A stretch of DNA of 49,369 nucleotides, from positions 1 to 49,369 of the forward strand of contig CAMHEN010000004.1 of assembly GCA_946184165.1 (NCBI GenBank), given 5' to 3'. A model generated the notes under the pieces. That model had not been told where the DNA came from and made no database searches. It worked only from the letters and a program-made list of their open reading frames with translations. Made by a program: the position numbers and the translations under genes. Shown one piece after another: positions 24,274 through 33,700 of this stretch. Positions within the stretch are counted from its first letter, which is position 1. Every line of letters starts with the position of its first letter. The DNA is from an uncultured Clostridia bacterium. Its GTDB lineage: Bacteria > Bacillota > Clostridia > Oscillospirales > Oscillospiraceae.

Positions 24274-25206
24274 ATGAAGCGTGAAGCTCTCCTCTCCCGC
24301 ATGGGGATGCGCCTGCCGATGCATAAGCAGATCCGCGTTATCATCTCCAGCGATGTGGCGAACGAGGCGGACGACCCGTACGCCATCGTCCACCAGCTCC
24401 TCACGCCCCTGTTCGACGTGCGCGGCATTATCGCCGCCCATTTTGAGAGCAAGGCCCCCGGCACCGAGACCACCATGGAAAAGAGCTTTCAAGAATTATG
24501 TAAACTCATGAAAGCCATTGACATTGACGACGTGCCCGCGCTGCGCGGCTGCACTGCTCCCCTGCGGGATGTGCATGACACACCGACGAGCGAAGGCGTG
24601 GACTTTCTCATCCGGGAAGCCCTGCGGGACGATCCGCGCCCCCTCTATGTGACGGCCCAGGGCGCGCTGTCCGATATTGCCGCGGCCCTCAACCGCTGCC
24701 CGGAGATCGGGGAGAGGATGACCGTGGTCTGGATCGGCGGCTTCCCATACCCTGCGGGCGGGGCGGAGTTCAATCTCATGCAGGATGTGGCGGCGGGACG
24801 CGTGCTTATGGCGTCCAAAGCGGCGGTGTGGCAGCTTCCGGTGAATGTCTACAGCACCATGGAGGTCACCATGGCGGAGCTTGCCTCACGCGTCCGCCCC
24901 TGCGGCGCAGTGGGCCGCTATCTCTATGACGAGATGGAGGCCTACAATCTCCGTAATGACGACGCCCCGGGTCTTCGCAACGGGGAAAACTGGTGCCTCG
25001 GCGATTCCCCGGTGGTGGGGGCGCTGCTGGGCTGCGGCTGGCGCGGCAATTTCCATATGGAGACCGCCCCGCTCATCTCTGACGACATGCGCTATCTCCC
25101 CAACCCCGGCGGAAAAGAGATCCGCATTTATGATTACGTGGACGTTCGCTTCATTCTCGAAGACATGTATGCGAAGCTCAGGCTCTGCAGTGGGCCCGAA
25201 ACATAA
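24274..25206 (+). CDS. Nucleoside hydrolase family protein
   Basis: A 310-residue protein with the N-terminal pattern RVIISSDVANEADDPYAIV, the calcium-binding Asp cluster (D...DD) of inosine-uridine-preferring nucleoside hydrolases. RPLYVTAQGALSDIAAALN and TVVWIGGFPYPAGGAEFN are the further active-site strands, and NENWCL-like NGENWCLGDSP holds the downstream acidic residue. Classic members cut the N-glycosidic bond of ribonucleosides. Here it lies between a HAD hydrolase and GH43, so it may act on a ribosyl or furanosyl O-glycoside or a glycosylated nucleoside; this is inference. The start follows GAGGAGAGCGGGAT. It is 14 nt from the GH43 gene. Confidence 0.85.
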   Translation: MKREALLSRMGMRLPMHKQIRVIISSDVANEADDPYAIVHQLLTPLFDVRGIIAAHFESKAPGTETTMEKSFQELCKLMKAIDIDDVPALRGCTAPLRDVHDTPTSEGVDFLIREALRDDPRPLYVTAQGALSDIAAALNRCPEIGERMTVVWIGGFPYPAGGAEFNLMQDVAAGRVLMASKAAVWQLPVNVYSTMEVTMAELASRVRPCGAVGRYLYDEMEAYNLRNDDAPGLRNGENWCLGDSPVVGALLGCGWRGNFHMETAPLISDDMRYLPNPGGKEIRIYDYVDVRFILEDMYAKLRLCSGPET

Positions 25207-25220
25207 CGGAGGAATCAACC

Positions 25221-26720
25221 ATGGAGCAGATTTATAATCCCTATCTCCCCCTGTGGGAGCATATCCCGGACGGGGAGCCCCATCTCTTCGGAGACCGGGT
25301 GTATATCTACGGCTCCCACGATGTGGCAGGCGGCACCGCCTACTGCGAGGACCACTACTGTGTCTGGTCCGCGCCGAAGGATAACCTGCGGGACTGGCGC
25401 TGCGACGGTGTCAGCTACCGCCGCGATCAGGACCCCAGCAACGCTGCCGACGACAAACAGCTCTGGGCTCCGGACGTAACCCGGGGGCCGGACGGCCGCT
25501 ACTATCTCTACTACTGTTTCAGCTTTTATCCCGAGGTCGGCGTCGCCGTGAGCGACAGACCCGAGGGGCCTTTTGCATTCTACGGCCATGTCCACTATCC
25601 ACCCCACATTCTCGGCGGGAAGACCGTACAGGAGGGCATGGTGTTCGACCCTGCGGTGCTCACGGATGACGACGGGCGCGTTTTTCTCTACTACGGTTTC
25701 GCCCCCGCCTGCGAGAAGGAATTCAAATTCCCGGAGCTTACGGAGGAGGATCTCGCCGCAATGCAGGAGGAGCAGCGTGCGCGCATCGAGGCGATGAGGG
25801 CCCTGCCCATGGGCGAGAACTCCATGGTCATGGAGCTGGAGTCCGACATGCTCACCGCGAAGGAGGAGCCGCGCGTACTCATCCCCGGCGGACGCCACAC
25901 CGCAGGCACGGGCTTTGAGGGCCACGGCTTTTTTGAGGCTTCCTCTATCCGCAAGATAAACGGCAAATACTACTTTGTCTATTCCAGCCACAAGAGCCAT
26001 GAGCTCTGCTACGCCGTGAGCGACAGGCCGGACGGCGGTTTCGTCTACGGCGGCACCATCGTCTCCAACGGCGACGTCGGCCTCAAGGGGCGCAGCGACC
26101 CGGTTTATCCCCTGGGCAACAACCACGGCGGGCTTGTAGAAGTGGACGGTCAGCTCTATATCTTCTACCACCGCCAGACAAACGGCACCGAGTTTTCGCG
26201 TCAGGGCTGCGCCGAGCGCGTGGAGCTCAAGGCTGACGGCAGTATCCCTCAGGTGGAGATCACGAGCTGCGGGCTCAACGGCGCGCCGCTAAACGCCTCC
26301 GGCAGCTACCCCGCCGCAATCGTCTGCCATCTGACAGACCCGAGCGTGACCAATGTCATCGACTACGGCGACCCGAAGATGAAGGAGCAGATCCGCGTCA
26401 CGGAGCGCCAGAACGTGAGCTTTGTCACCGGCATCCGGGACGGTGCGGTGCTCGGCTGGAAGTATTTCGACTTTCTAAACGCGAGCTTCCTGGGCCTTGA
26501 GCTCCGCGGCAGCCTTGACGGGACCATCACCATCTCCCACAATATCAGGGGGCTCAACCCCATCGGAGCCGTCGAGGTGCACGGGTCTGTGGAGGACTGG
26601 TCCATGGCGCTGCTGCCCATCACGCCGAAGAAGGGCACGCGTCCTCTCTACCTCCGCTATGACGGCAAGGGCGAATGGGAGCTCAAGACGCTCTGCTTCT
26701 TCTCGGACTACGCCCTCTGA
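25221..26720 (+). CDS. Glycoside hydrolase family 43 protein
   Basis: The ATG at 25221 follows GGAGGAATCAACC. The 499-residue enzyme has the five-bladed propeller of GH43: a catalytic base Asp near the start in HIPDGEPHLFGDRVYIYGSHD, the transition-state Asp in LWAPDVTRGPDGRYYLYY, and the acid Glu in FFEASSIRKINGKYYFVYSS. The last ~130 residues (about 365-499) form a jelly-roll-like beta module that may bind sugar. Enzymes of this family release alpha-L-arabinofuranose or beta-xylose, and some act on galactan. No signal peptide, so the substrate is an imported oligosaccharide. With GH78, GH2 and two GH3 enzymes it covers the sugars of pectin side chains or plant glycosides. It is last in the hydrolase series. 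Confidence 0.9.
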   Translation: MEQIYNPYLPLWEHIPDGEPHLFGDRVYIYGSHDVAGGTAYCEDHYCVWSAPKDNLRDWRCDGVSYRRDQDPSNAADDKQLWAPDVTRGPDGRYYLYYCFSFYPEVGVAVSDRPEGPFAFYGHVHYPPHILGGKTVQEGMVFDPAVLTDDDGRVFLYYGFAPACEKEFKFPELTEEDLAAMQEEQRARIEAMRALPMGENSMVMELESDMLTAKEEPRVLIPGGRHTAGTGFEGHGFFEASSIRKINGKYYFVYSSHKSHELCYAVSDRPDGGFVYGGTIVSNGDVGLKGRSDPVYPLGNNHGGLVEVDGQLYIFYHRQTNGTEFSRQGCAERVELKADGSIPQVEITSCGLNGAPLNASGSYPAAIVCHLTDPSVTNVIDYGDPKMKEQIRVTERQNVSFVTGIRDGAVLGWKYFDFLNASFLGLELRGSLDGTITISHNIRGLNPIGAVEVHGSVEDWSMALLPITPKKGTRPLYLRYDGKGEWELKTLCFFSDYAL

Positions 26721-26841
26721 GTCAAGCTGCGCTGCTTTTGCAGGGTGCTTCGGCAGCAGCACAAACGCTTTCCCAGCGCTGTTGATCCGGATTGCTTCCG
26801 CAGTTTCCATCTTGCCGCAGTCCCTTGTTTTTCGATTGCGC

Positions 26842-26870
26842 TTGACAGAATCCGGCGTTTTTATTATGAT
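26842..26870 (+). promoter_or_regulatory. Strong promoter of the sugar-kinase gene
   Basis: TTGACA (26842-26847), 17-nt spacer, TATGAT (26865-26870), 65 nt before the ATG at 26936. This shows the kinase can be expressed without the upstream operon. The rest of 26721-26841 holds nothing recognisable. Confidence 0.7.
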
Positions 26871-26935
26871 AGTCCGCAGCGCGAGCAGGACCGCCCGTGT
26901 CTTTCCGAATAATCTGATGGAAAGAGGTGAACTGT

Positions 26936-28063
26936 ATGGAGAGCAATTCCGGCGAAAACATCCGGGAAAAGCTCGCTTATATCTGCAGGGAGTTTCGCAT
27001 TCCGGGGGAACTGATCCTGTACCGCTTGATCCCCACCGGGCACATCAATACCGCCTATTACGTCGCCCTCTACGACGGAAACGAGGTACGGCAGTTTCTG
27101 GTCCAGAAGGTCAACTGGTATGTCTTCAAGGAACCGGTCAGTATGATGCACAACATTGATCTTATCACGAAGCATATCATGAGCAAGGAGCGCACCCTCG
27201 AACGCCGCAGAAGACTGCACTTTCATCACACGGCCGAGGGCAACAACTATGTGATCCTCGGAGAGGGCGAAAACGCCGAGTTCTGGCGGCTCTATAACTT
27301 CATCGAGAACGCCGTCTCCTTCGAAACCGCCGACGGCAACGCTGAGGTACTGCGCATGTCGGGCAAGGCCTTCGGCAAGTTTAACCGCCAGCTCCAGGAC
27401 TTTGACGCCTCCCTGCTGGTGGAATCCATCCCGCATTTTCATGACACGGTCTACCGGATGAACAGCTTCTTCGACATCGTCGGCGAGGATCCCCTCGGCC
27501 GGGTGAAAGACGCAGAGGAGGAGATCGCCCTCATCCGCGAGTACCGGGACTTTGCAGGGACGCTCTGTCGGCAGATCGACCGGGGAGAGCTGCCGATCCG
27601 CGTCACCCACAACGACACCAAGACCAACAACATTCTCTTTGACCGGGACACCCTGGACCCCCTTGTGATCATCGACCTTGACACCTGCATGCCGGGTCTC
27701 GCCTGCTATGACTTTGGCGACACGATTCGATTTGCGGCCTGTACCGCAGAGGAGGACGAGAAAGATTGCAGCCGGATGAAGCTCGACCTCAAGCTCTTCC
27801 GCGCCTACACGGAGGGCTATCTCGCCGAGACGCGGGAGTTCCTCACCGACGCCGAGCGTGACTCTCTCGCAACGGGCGCCGCCGTCATCACGCTGGAGCT
27901 TGCGTCCCGCTTCCTCGGGGATTATCTTATGGGGGACAAGTACTTCCGCATCGACTACCCCGAGCACAACCTGGTCCGCGCCAGGGCGCAGCTTGCGCTG
28001 TTCCGGGACATGATGCTGCATATGGACGAAATGCGTGCGATCATCCGGGAGTGCTCCTGCTGA
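26936..28063 (+). CDS. APH-fold phosphotransferase, N-acetylhexosamine 1-kinase-like
   Basis: The ATG at 26936 is used because AAAGAGG lies 8 nt before it; a GTG three codons upstream overlaps that site. The 375-residue protein has the aminoglycoside phosphotransferase fold: catalytic loop THNDTKTNNILFD (the HxDxxxxN pattern with Asp and Asn) and metal-binding VIIDLDTCMPG, followed by DFGDTIRFAA. The N-terminal half starts with YRLIPTGHINTAYYV, the nucleotide-binding strand set. This arrangement is like N-acetylhexosamine 1-kinase (NahK/LnpB), which phosphorylates GlcNAc or GalNAc at C1, so the enzyme likely acts on a free sugar or amino sugar. It lies last in the island but has its own promoter and terminator. 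Confidence 0.82.
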   Translation: MESNSGENIREKLAYICREFRIPGELILYRLIPTGHINTAYYVALYDGNEVRQFLVQKVNWYVFKEPVSMMHNIDLITKHIMSKERTLERRRRLHFHHTAEGNNYVILGEGENAEFWRLYNFIENAVSFETADGNAEVLRMSGKAFGKFNRQLQDFDASLLVESIPHFHDTVYRMNSFFDIVGEDPLGRVKDAEEEIALIREYRDFAGTLCRQIDRGELPIRVTHNDTKTNNILFDRDTLDPLVIIDLDTCMPGLACYDFGDTIRFAACTAEEDEKDCSRMKLDLKLFRAYTEGYLAETREFLTDAERDSLATGAAVITLELASRFLGDYLMGDKYFRIDYPEHNLVRARAQLALFRDMMLHMDEMRAIIRECSC

Positions 28064-28080
28064 ATACATAGCATCGTGCA

Positions 28081-28120
28081 AAAAAAGCGGATCCGCAAGG
28101 CATTGCGGATCCGCTTTTTT
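28081..28120. terminator. Bidirectional terminator after the kinase gene
   Basis: Exact 17-bp arms (AAAAAAGCGGATCCGCA and its complement) with a 6-nt loop AGGCAT. T-runs lie on both strands, so it can also stop transcripts from the minus-strand genes beyond. Confidence 0.85.
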
Positions 28121-28132
28121 ATTGCATTTTCG

Positions 28133-28275
28133 GTCATACTGGAACCTCATGAAAACCTTTAATCGCTTAAAGGTTTTCATAGCGCCCAAAGGCGCGTAGA
28201 GGATCTGCATGAGACGTGTTTTCAGCGTTTTGCGCTGAAAACGCCGCAGAAGCTGCGGCGTTCTTGATCAAAGAA
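28133..28275. repeat. Hairpin array beside element A2
   Basis: Within 143 nt at least four near-perfect hairpins occur in a row: TGAAAACCTTT...AAAGGTTTTCA, GCGCCCAAAGGCGC, GTTTTCAGCG...CGCTGAAAAC and GCCGCAGAAGCTGCGGC. TCATACTGG at its left end recurs inverted at 4761-4770 near copy A1. No coding sequence is present. Confidence 0.6.
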
Positions 28276-28423
28276 TTTACTGTGAAAGCTCCGCTTCCAC
28301 AGTAAAGATTGATCCAAGCGCCTGTTTCTCGCCGCTCACGCGGCAACCGAAACAGATGCGAAAAACACCCATGCGTTATGAGCTTTCATGCGTTGTGGAG
28401 CGGATTGCGACGCATGGGTGTTT
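28276..28423 (+). ncRNA. Structured three-hairpin element, copy A2
   Basis: The counterpart of 4776-4924 with the same three stems and almost the same length (148 nt). SL1 is 28276-28306, SL2 28318-28360, SL3 arms are 28363-28376 and 28410-28423. In SL3 the arms AAACACCCATGCGT/ACGCATGGGTGTTT replace AAATTCCCATGCGC/GCGCATGGGAATTT, so three pairs are changed on both sides. In SL2 the inner stem GCCGC/GCGGC replaces GCCCC/GGGGC. The SL3 loop keeps GCTTTCAT and GTGGAGCG. On the opposite strand the element ends at the stop codon of the 5-formyl-THF cyclo-ligase gene. Confidence 0.65.
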
Positions 28424-28438
28424 AATCAAGAAATAGTA

Positions 28439-28990
28439 TCAATCACTTACGACATTGTCCATTTGGACGTCGTGTGTTTCCGTCGGAAGACGGTCTGCCA
28501 GGAGCGCGCGGTAACAGAGGCAAATCGTCGGGCAGCCGTTAAGACGCAGAAAGCGGTCATAGTACCCCGCGCCGTGGCCGAGGCGGTCGCCGGCCCGGGT
28601 CGCTGTGACACAGGGGACGACGGCAAGGTCGATTTCCCCAAGAGCCGCCGCCTCCGCGTCTTCCGCGGGCTCCGGGATGCCGTGGGTGCCGGGACGCAGC
28701 TCTTCGACGTTCCGGATGCGCAGAGCCTTCATCGTCCGGTCTGGACAGCAGAACGGCACATAGACCCGCTTCCCCGCCGTGAACGCCGCATCAATGAGCG
28801 TACGCGTATCGGGCTCTGTCCATATGCTGACGTAGAGGAAGACGCTCCGCGCCCGCTGCCAGCGTTCATCCCGCAACACGGCCTCCAGGATGGCGCGGTC
28901 GGCTTTCTCTCTGTATTGAGGCGTCAGCGCCGCGCCGCGGGCTTTATATTCCCGGCGCAGGCGCTTTTTCAGTTCCCTTGTATCCTCCAT
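28439..28990 (-). CDS. 5-formyltetrahydrofolate cyclo-ligase
   Basis: The 183-residue product starts at MEDTRELKKRLRREYKARG, a standard N-terminus for this enzyme. The conserved ATP/folate segments are visible: WTEPDTRTLIDAAFTAGKRV in the middle and the C-terminal glycine loop DRLGHGAGYYDRFL, the family hallmark. The enzyme converts 5-formyl-THF to 5,10-methenyl-THF with ATP in the cytoplasm. Longer in-frame starts upstream run into lysA and are not used; the chosen ATG is 4 nt after the lysA stop, which fits translational coupling. Its stop TGA (28441-28439) is also the first three bases of a TGATACTATT motif that recurs after two other minus-strand genes. Confidence 0.9.
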   Translation of the reverse strand: MEDTRELKKRLRREYKARGAALTPQYREKADRAILEAVLRDERWQRARSVFLYVSIWTEPDTRTLIDAAFTAGKRVYVPFCCPDRTMKALRIRNVEELRPGTHGIPEPAEDAEAAALGEIDLAVVPCVTATRAGDRLGHGAGYYDRFLRLNGCPTICLCYRALLADRLPTETHDVQMDNVVSD

Positions 28991-28994
28991 CGCT

Positions 28995-30290
28995 TTACAC
29001 ATCCAGGGCGCAGAGCGTGTCCAGCCCCTCGCGGCGGACGGCGACATAGCTCTCCCCTTCCCGCAGCATGACCACGGGAGGGCGGCCCAGGCGGTTATAG
29101 TTGGATGCCATGGAATAGTTATAGGCACCGGTGGTACAGACGGCAACCCTGTCGCCGCGCTTGATATCGGCGGGCAGCGTGACGGCGGGCTGGAGGATAT
29201 CGCCGCTCTCACAGCAGCGGCCCGCGAGATCGAACACTGCCGTCTCTCCCGCGTCTTTCTCCGCGTGCAGGACGGTATATTCGGAGCCGTAGAGACAGTA
29301 GCGGGGATTGTCCGTCATGCCGCCGTCCACGATCACGTGGTTCTTGAAGCCCGGGATGCGCTTGACCGCGGAGACCGTATAGACCGTGAGGCCCGCGTCC
29401 GCTACGATGCTGCGCCCCGGTTCCATGAGGATCACGGGCATGGGCAGCCCCGTCTTCTCCGCGAGAGCGTGCATGTGAACCGCCAGCGCCGCGATGCGGC
29501 CGGGGATATCCGTCTGTTTATCGGCGTCCACATAGCGGACGCCATAGCCCCCGCCGAGATTCAGCGTCCCTGTCACATAGCCGAGCTTCTCCCGAAGCTC
29601 AAGCATAAAGGCGAACATCAGATCGGCGGTGTCTTCGAAGACAGTCTCGTCAAAGACCATGGAGCCCACATGACAGTGCAGGCCGCAGAGCTCCACATGC
29701 TCCGCTGCGAGGGCCGCCTTCACAAATTCCAGGGCCTGGCCCGTGCCGATGGGGACGCCGAACTTCACGTCCACCCGCCCGGTGTTCACGGCCTCATAGG
29801 TGTGGGGATCGATGCCCGGCGTGACGCGGAGCAGGATCTTCTGCCGCAGACCGCACAGGCCCGCCTCGGCGTCCAGGGCCGCGAGCTCCTCCTCGCCGTC
29901 GACAACGAAGCACCCCACGCCCTGCTCCAGCGCATAGCGGATATCCTCATCCGTTTTGCCGTCGCCGTGGAACCAGATGTTTGATGCCGGGAAGCCAGCC
30001 GCAAGCGCCGTATGGATCTCCCCGCGGGAGACGGCGTCCACGCCCATCCCCTCCTCCGCCATGATGCGGTACATCTGCTTGAAGGCGCAGGCCTTCCCTG
30101 CGTAAAGGGGCAGCGCCGCGTCCCCGAAGGCTGTACGGAAGGCATCCTTGTACATCCGGCAGTTTTCGCGGATGCGCGTCTCGTCCATCAGGTAGAGAGG
30201 TGTCCCGTACCGGTCCGCGAGGGCGCAGACGTCCTGTCCAGCAAAGAGAAGGGCGCCGTTCCCGGCGCGTGTGATATTGCTTGTGAGCAT
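28995..30290 (-). CDS. lysA: Diaminopimelate decarboxylase
   Basis: The product (431 residues) is a fold III PLP enzyme. The N-terminal YLMDETRIRENCRMY and the lysine segment PLYAGKACAFKQMYRIM (Lys forms the PLP Schiff base) come first, with GGGYGVRYVDADK binding phosphate and CESGDIL near the C-terminus giving the catalytic Cys of the decarboxylases. It makes L-lysine from meso-DAP. The open frame reaches 30326, but the -10 box (30330-30325) overlaps that ATG, so translation must start later; MLTSNITRAGN at 30290 fits. It heads a two-gene transcript with 5-formyl-THF cyclo-ligase. No lysine riboswitch was seen in the short leader. Confidence 0.92.
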   Translation of the reverse strand: MLTSNITRAGNGALLFAGQDVCALADRYGTPLYLMDETRIRENCRMYKDAFRTAFGDAALPLYAGKACAFKQMYRIMAEEGMGVDAVSRGEIHTALAAGFPASNIWFHGDGKTDEDIRYALEQGVGCFVVDGEEELAALDAEAGLCGLRQKILLRVTPGIDPHTYEAVNTGRVDVKFGVPIGTGQALEFVKAALAAEHVELCGLHCHVGSMVFDETVFEDTADLMFAFMLELREKLGYVTGTLNLGGGYGVRYVDADKQTDIPGRIAALAVHMHALAEKTGLPMPVILMEPGRSIVADAGLTVYTVSAVKRIPGFKNHVIVDGGMTDNPRYCLYGSEYTVLHAEKDAGETAVFDLAGRCCESGDILQPAVTLPADIKRGDRVAVCTTGAYNYSMASNYNRLGRPPVVMLREGESYVAVRREGLDTLCALDV

Positions 30291-30324
30291 GGGCTTCACC
30301 GTTCCTGTCAGAAATGATGTGCGC

Positions 30325-30353
30325 ATTTTAGCACATTACCGAAATAAAGTCAA
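30325..30353 (-). promoter_or_regulatory. Promoter of lysA
   Basis: Minus strand: TTGACT (30353-30348), 17-nt spacer, TAAAAT (30330-30325). The -10 box overlaps the upstream ATG, ruling that start out. Confidence 0.65.
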
Positions 30354-30570
30354 GGCGGATCTGCTGCGATGAAAAGCTCCCCGGCTCGGAGCAGGGCATC
30401 CTCCAGCAGCTCTGCCGCCTGCCGCGTGTCCCCTGTCTCAAGCAGGTCAGCGCCTCGAGGCCGCAGCGCAGAGGATCGCATACATTTCAGGATAGAAAAG
30501 CACGGCGCGATCGAGGGCGAGAGATCAAGGCGGATCTGAACGTCAAGCCCGCCAGACGGCAGACAAAGAA
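30354..30570 (-). pseudogene. Possible frameshifted coding remnant
   Basis: On the minus strand two frames read like protein one after the other: LALDRAVLFYPEMYAIL, then, shifted, ETGDTRQAAELLEDALLRAG ending at a stop near 30350. Codon use is like the neighbours. No start codon with a ribosome binding site exists. It may be the end of a helical-repeat protein whose 5' part is gone. Weak. Confidence 0.25.
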
Positions 30571-30572
30571 AT

Positions 30573-30612
30573 AAGCAAAGCACCCGGGTTTGAGCTTCCG
30601 GGTGCTTTGCTT
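30573..30612. terminator. Terminator downstream of the LysM/beta-repeat gene
   Basis: Exact 15-bp arms AAGCAAAGCACCCGG and CCGGGTGCTTTGCTT, 10-nt loop. It lies 92 nt beyond the stop of the minus-strand gene at 30704. Confidence 0.75.
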
Positions 30613-30703
30613 TATCTGGTTTTTCCCTCCAAGTGAGCGACAGGACCGGAGCCCTGCCGCTCAGGGGGGAGATATAGGGGAATTGGCTCTTTTGTTCCGC
30701 CGA

Positions 30704-33700
30704 TCAGGGATTGCAGGTGAAGGTCAGGGTGACCGCTGCAGTCGTGTTCGGGACGATGTAGCCACCGTAGTAGTTGTTGGTGGTGAGACCGTCGGAAACA
30801 TTCGTGATCGCGAAGGCATTGCCCTTGGCGGAGTAGGTGATCCTGTCGTCAACCTTCAGATTGATGGCGCCGGTGATGGAGTCGTCATACTCAGTGGCGG
30901 TGTTGCCGTTGATGCTGACCATCAGCTTGTGGCCGGCGGGGATCGCGAAGCTCACGCTGACGGTTCTCACCTCGTAGGAAACCGTGACGAGGGCGCCGCC
31001 CGCGGGCATATTGAAGCTCGCGCCGGTTGTACCGTCGGCGACGAAGTTGCCGTCCTTATCGGTGACGGTGACGTTGGTCACCACGTACTTGCCGCTGTCG
31101 GAGGCTGCCACGTCAACCGGAGTGCCGGTGGCCACATTGCCGATGTCGATCGGGCTGCCGGCAGAGGTGGCGGAGATCACGGGGCTGATGCCATAGTCAT
31201 TGGATGTGATGTAGAGCTTGTTGCCCACAGGCGCCAGCGTGATGTTCAGCACGGGGCTGCCGGCGGGAACCACGAACTCGTCTGTGCTGGTGACCGCATA
31301 ACCCGCCTCAGCGGAGGCGATGCTGAGCACGTCGCCGACATTTGCCGTGATCGTGCCGCTGCCGTTGTAGACATTGCCGTTGATGAAGGCATTTGCGCCG
31401 GCAGGCGTGATGTTGTAGGTGACAGACACAGGTGCGCTCTGGAAGATCGCGCCGAAGATGGTGGTACCGGGCTGGACCGTGAACTTCCAGACGTTGGGGC
31501 CGGTGCTGTGGAGGTTCGCGGTGTTGATCATACCGTTGGCGTAGATCTTGAGATCGCCCTCGCCCAGGTTGTTGAAGCCGGGATCAGGCTGATCGAAGAC
31601 GTAGACCACATCGCCGACCCTGAAGTCCGTGACCAGCGGATCGGTGGTGTTGGGGCCGGAGCGGAAGATCAGGGTGCCGTTGTGCACCTGGTCCTGCAGG
31701 ACGATGGGCAGATCCACGACCTGCTTCTCGACTCTGATGCGGACCTCGACATTGTCGCTGGGCATCGTAAACCAGATACCCTCGCCGGAGGCGCTGTTGT
31801 CGTAGTAGGGAACCGTCACACCGGCGGTGGTGTTCAGAATCTCGACAGAGGAGATGACCATGCCCTGCGCTCTCGCAAACTCGGTGCGGCCGACCATGAT
31901 CTGCGCGCCGAAGGCGACATTGTCGAAGGTGGTGTCCGCTGCCACGTCGCGGTAGTTCGCACCGTTGGTGCTGACCTGGACGTAGCCGCTGGTGACGGGC
32001 GTACCGTCCGCCTCAGCCACTCTGACTCTCAGAGAGTAGGCGACCTCGGCGAAGTTCACGGAGATGCTCACAGGAGAAGACGGCATCTGGAAGACGAAGA
32101 AGTTTCTTGCAGCGCCGCCGATGGTCCAGCCGGTCACCGCGAACGGGACGATACGGTTGGAGTCGCCTTCCAGTGCGACAATGCTGATGTCATTGGCGGT
32201 CACGTTGTACATACCGTTGGCGGAATCCACCAGGATCGCGACATAGTCGCCGGGGATTGCGGCCTTCTGGTAGGAGGACGGATTGATATTGTTGGTGCCG
32301 TCCGTTGCCACGATGCTGTAGTGACCGGCGCCGACATTGCCGTACTGCGTGGAGCTGAGCTGGGTAAAGTCAAGCGGATTGCGGTCGAGGAGCAGGAACT
32401 CCACATTGCCCTTGTTCGCATCGTAGTAGGCGTTGAGGGCGCGGAGTGCGGGCTGGAACGGGGTCTTGGGTCTGAGGATGGCGACGATCTCAAGGTTCTT
32501 TGCGCGCTCGTCGATCATCTGGAAGTTGTAGAAGTAGTTCCTGACGTCTGCGATATACTCGTGGCCGTCGATGCGGAAGCCCATCATGTCGTACTGGGAG
32601 ACGCCGGACTCGGTCATCGCGACGACGACGGCGTCGCCGTAGTTCACGTTGACCGTGGTGGCGGCAGCGGGGCTGTTGTCCACGGCGCCGATGTCGCCGT
32701 TGATGGCGATCTGCCACAGACCCTGGCCGTTGAGGTTGTTGCCGGCCTCATCGACGCAGCGCATGGTGATTGTGAAGGGTGCGGCGTCGAATGCGACCTG
32801 GATGTACACGCCCTCGGCCGGCATCACGAAGCTGTAGCTGAAGGTGCCGTCCGCGTTCGCAATGGGCGTCAGCGTCACGATAGCGCCGTTGTCCTTGCGG
32901 GTTACGATGAGCTTGTCGGCGTAGTTGGTCAGCGTACCGGTCCAGCGGTAGCCGAAGGCAGCACGCGGTGTGAGGACGACGGTGTCGCCGGGCATGCAGG
33001 CGGCTGCGGAGTTCGCGCCAACTCTGTAGTTCACATCGCCGGCGCCTCTGATAACGGCGTACTGGCCAATGGCAACCGTGCCGCGCTCAAAGTAGGCGTG
33101 AATGACGATGTCCTGATCGGGCATCTGGAAGTAGCCGTTGAGGTTGGCCTGGCTGTTCGCCTCTTCCAGAGCCGGGATCACGTTGCCGCTTGCATCGGTG
33201 ATCTCGTAGCGGGCGAAGGCCATCCCCTCACCGCAGGCGCTGCGCAGATCGATGTAATCGCCGTAGAAGACGTTGCTGTTGAGCTGTCTGAGCTCTCTGG
33301 TGGCGTCGTTGGAAGTCTGGCCGTTGGCCTTGAATTCGCCGGTGAAGGCCTGGTTATTGCGGTTGATGGTGGCAGTAAAGCTGCAGTTCTGGTACCCGGC
33401 AGGCGCGGAGGCGCTGTTGAGATAGAACTGAGAGGTGATGGTGTGCGCGCCGCCTCTGAAGATCGGCGTGATGGTGACGCCGCCCTTCGGCATCACGAAG
33501 GTGTTCGTGCCGGACATGGTGACCTTGAGCCCGTCGCTGTTGCGGACGATGTCATAGCCGGTGACCACGTAAGCGGAATCGTAATCGGGATCGGTGGTGT
33601 CGACCGCGAGGGTGACCGTGGCGCCGGTATTGGCTTCGGTGACCACATTGCCGCCGACCTGTGCCACGACCTTGTTGCCGACCGCAGGCAGAATCACGAT

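Noticed and set aside
28133-28423. CRISPR array
   Set aside because: Repeated hairpins at first look like spaced repeats, but the units differ in sequence and length, there are no equal direct repeats, and no cas gene is present.
28995-30353. Lysine riboswitch upstream of lysA
   Set aside because: The promoter lies directly before the gene and leaves a leader of only about 30 nt, too short for an L-box.
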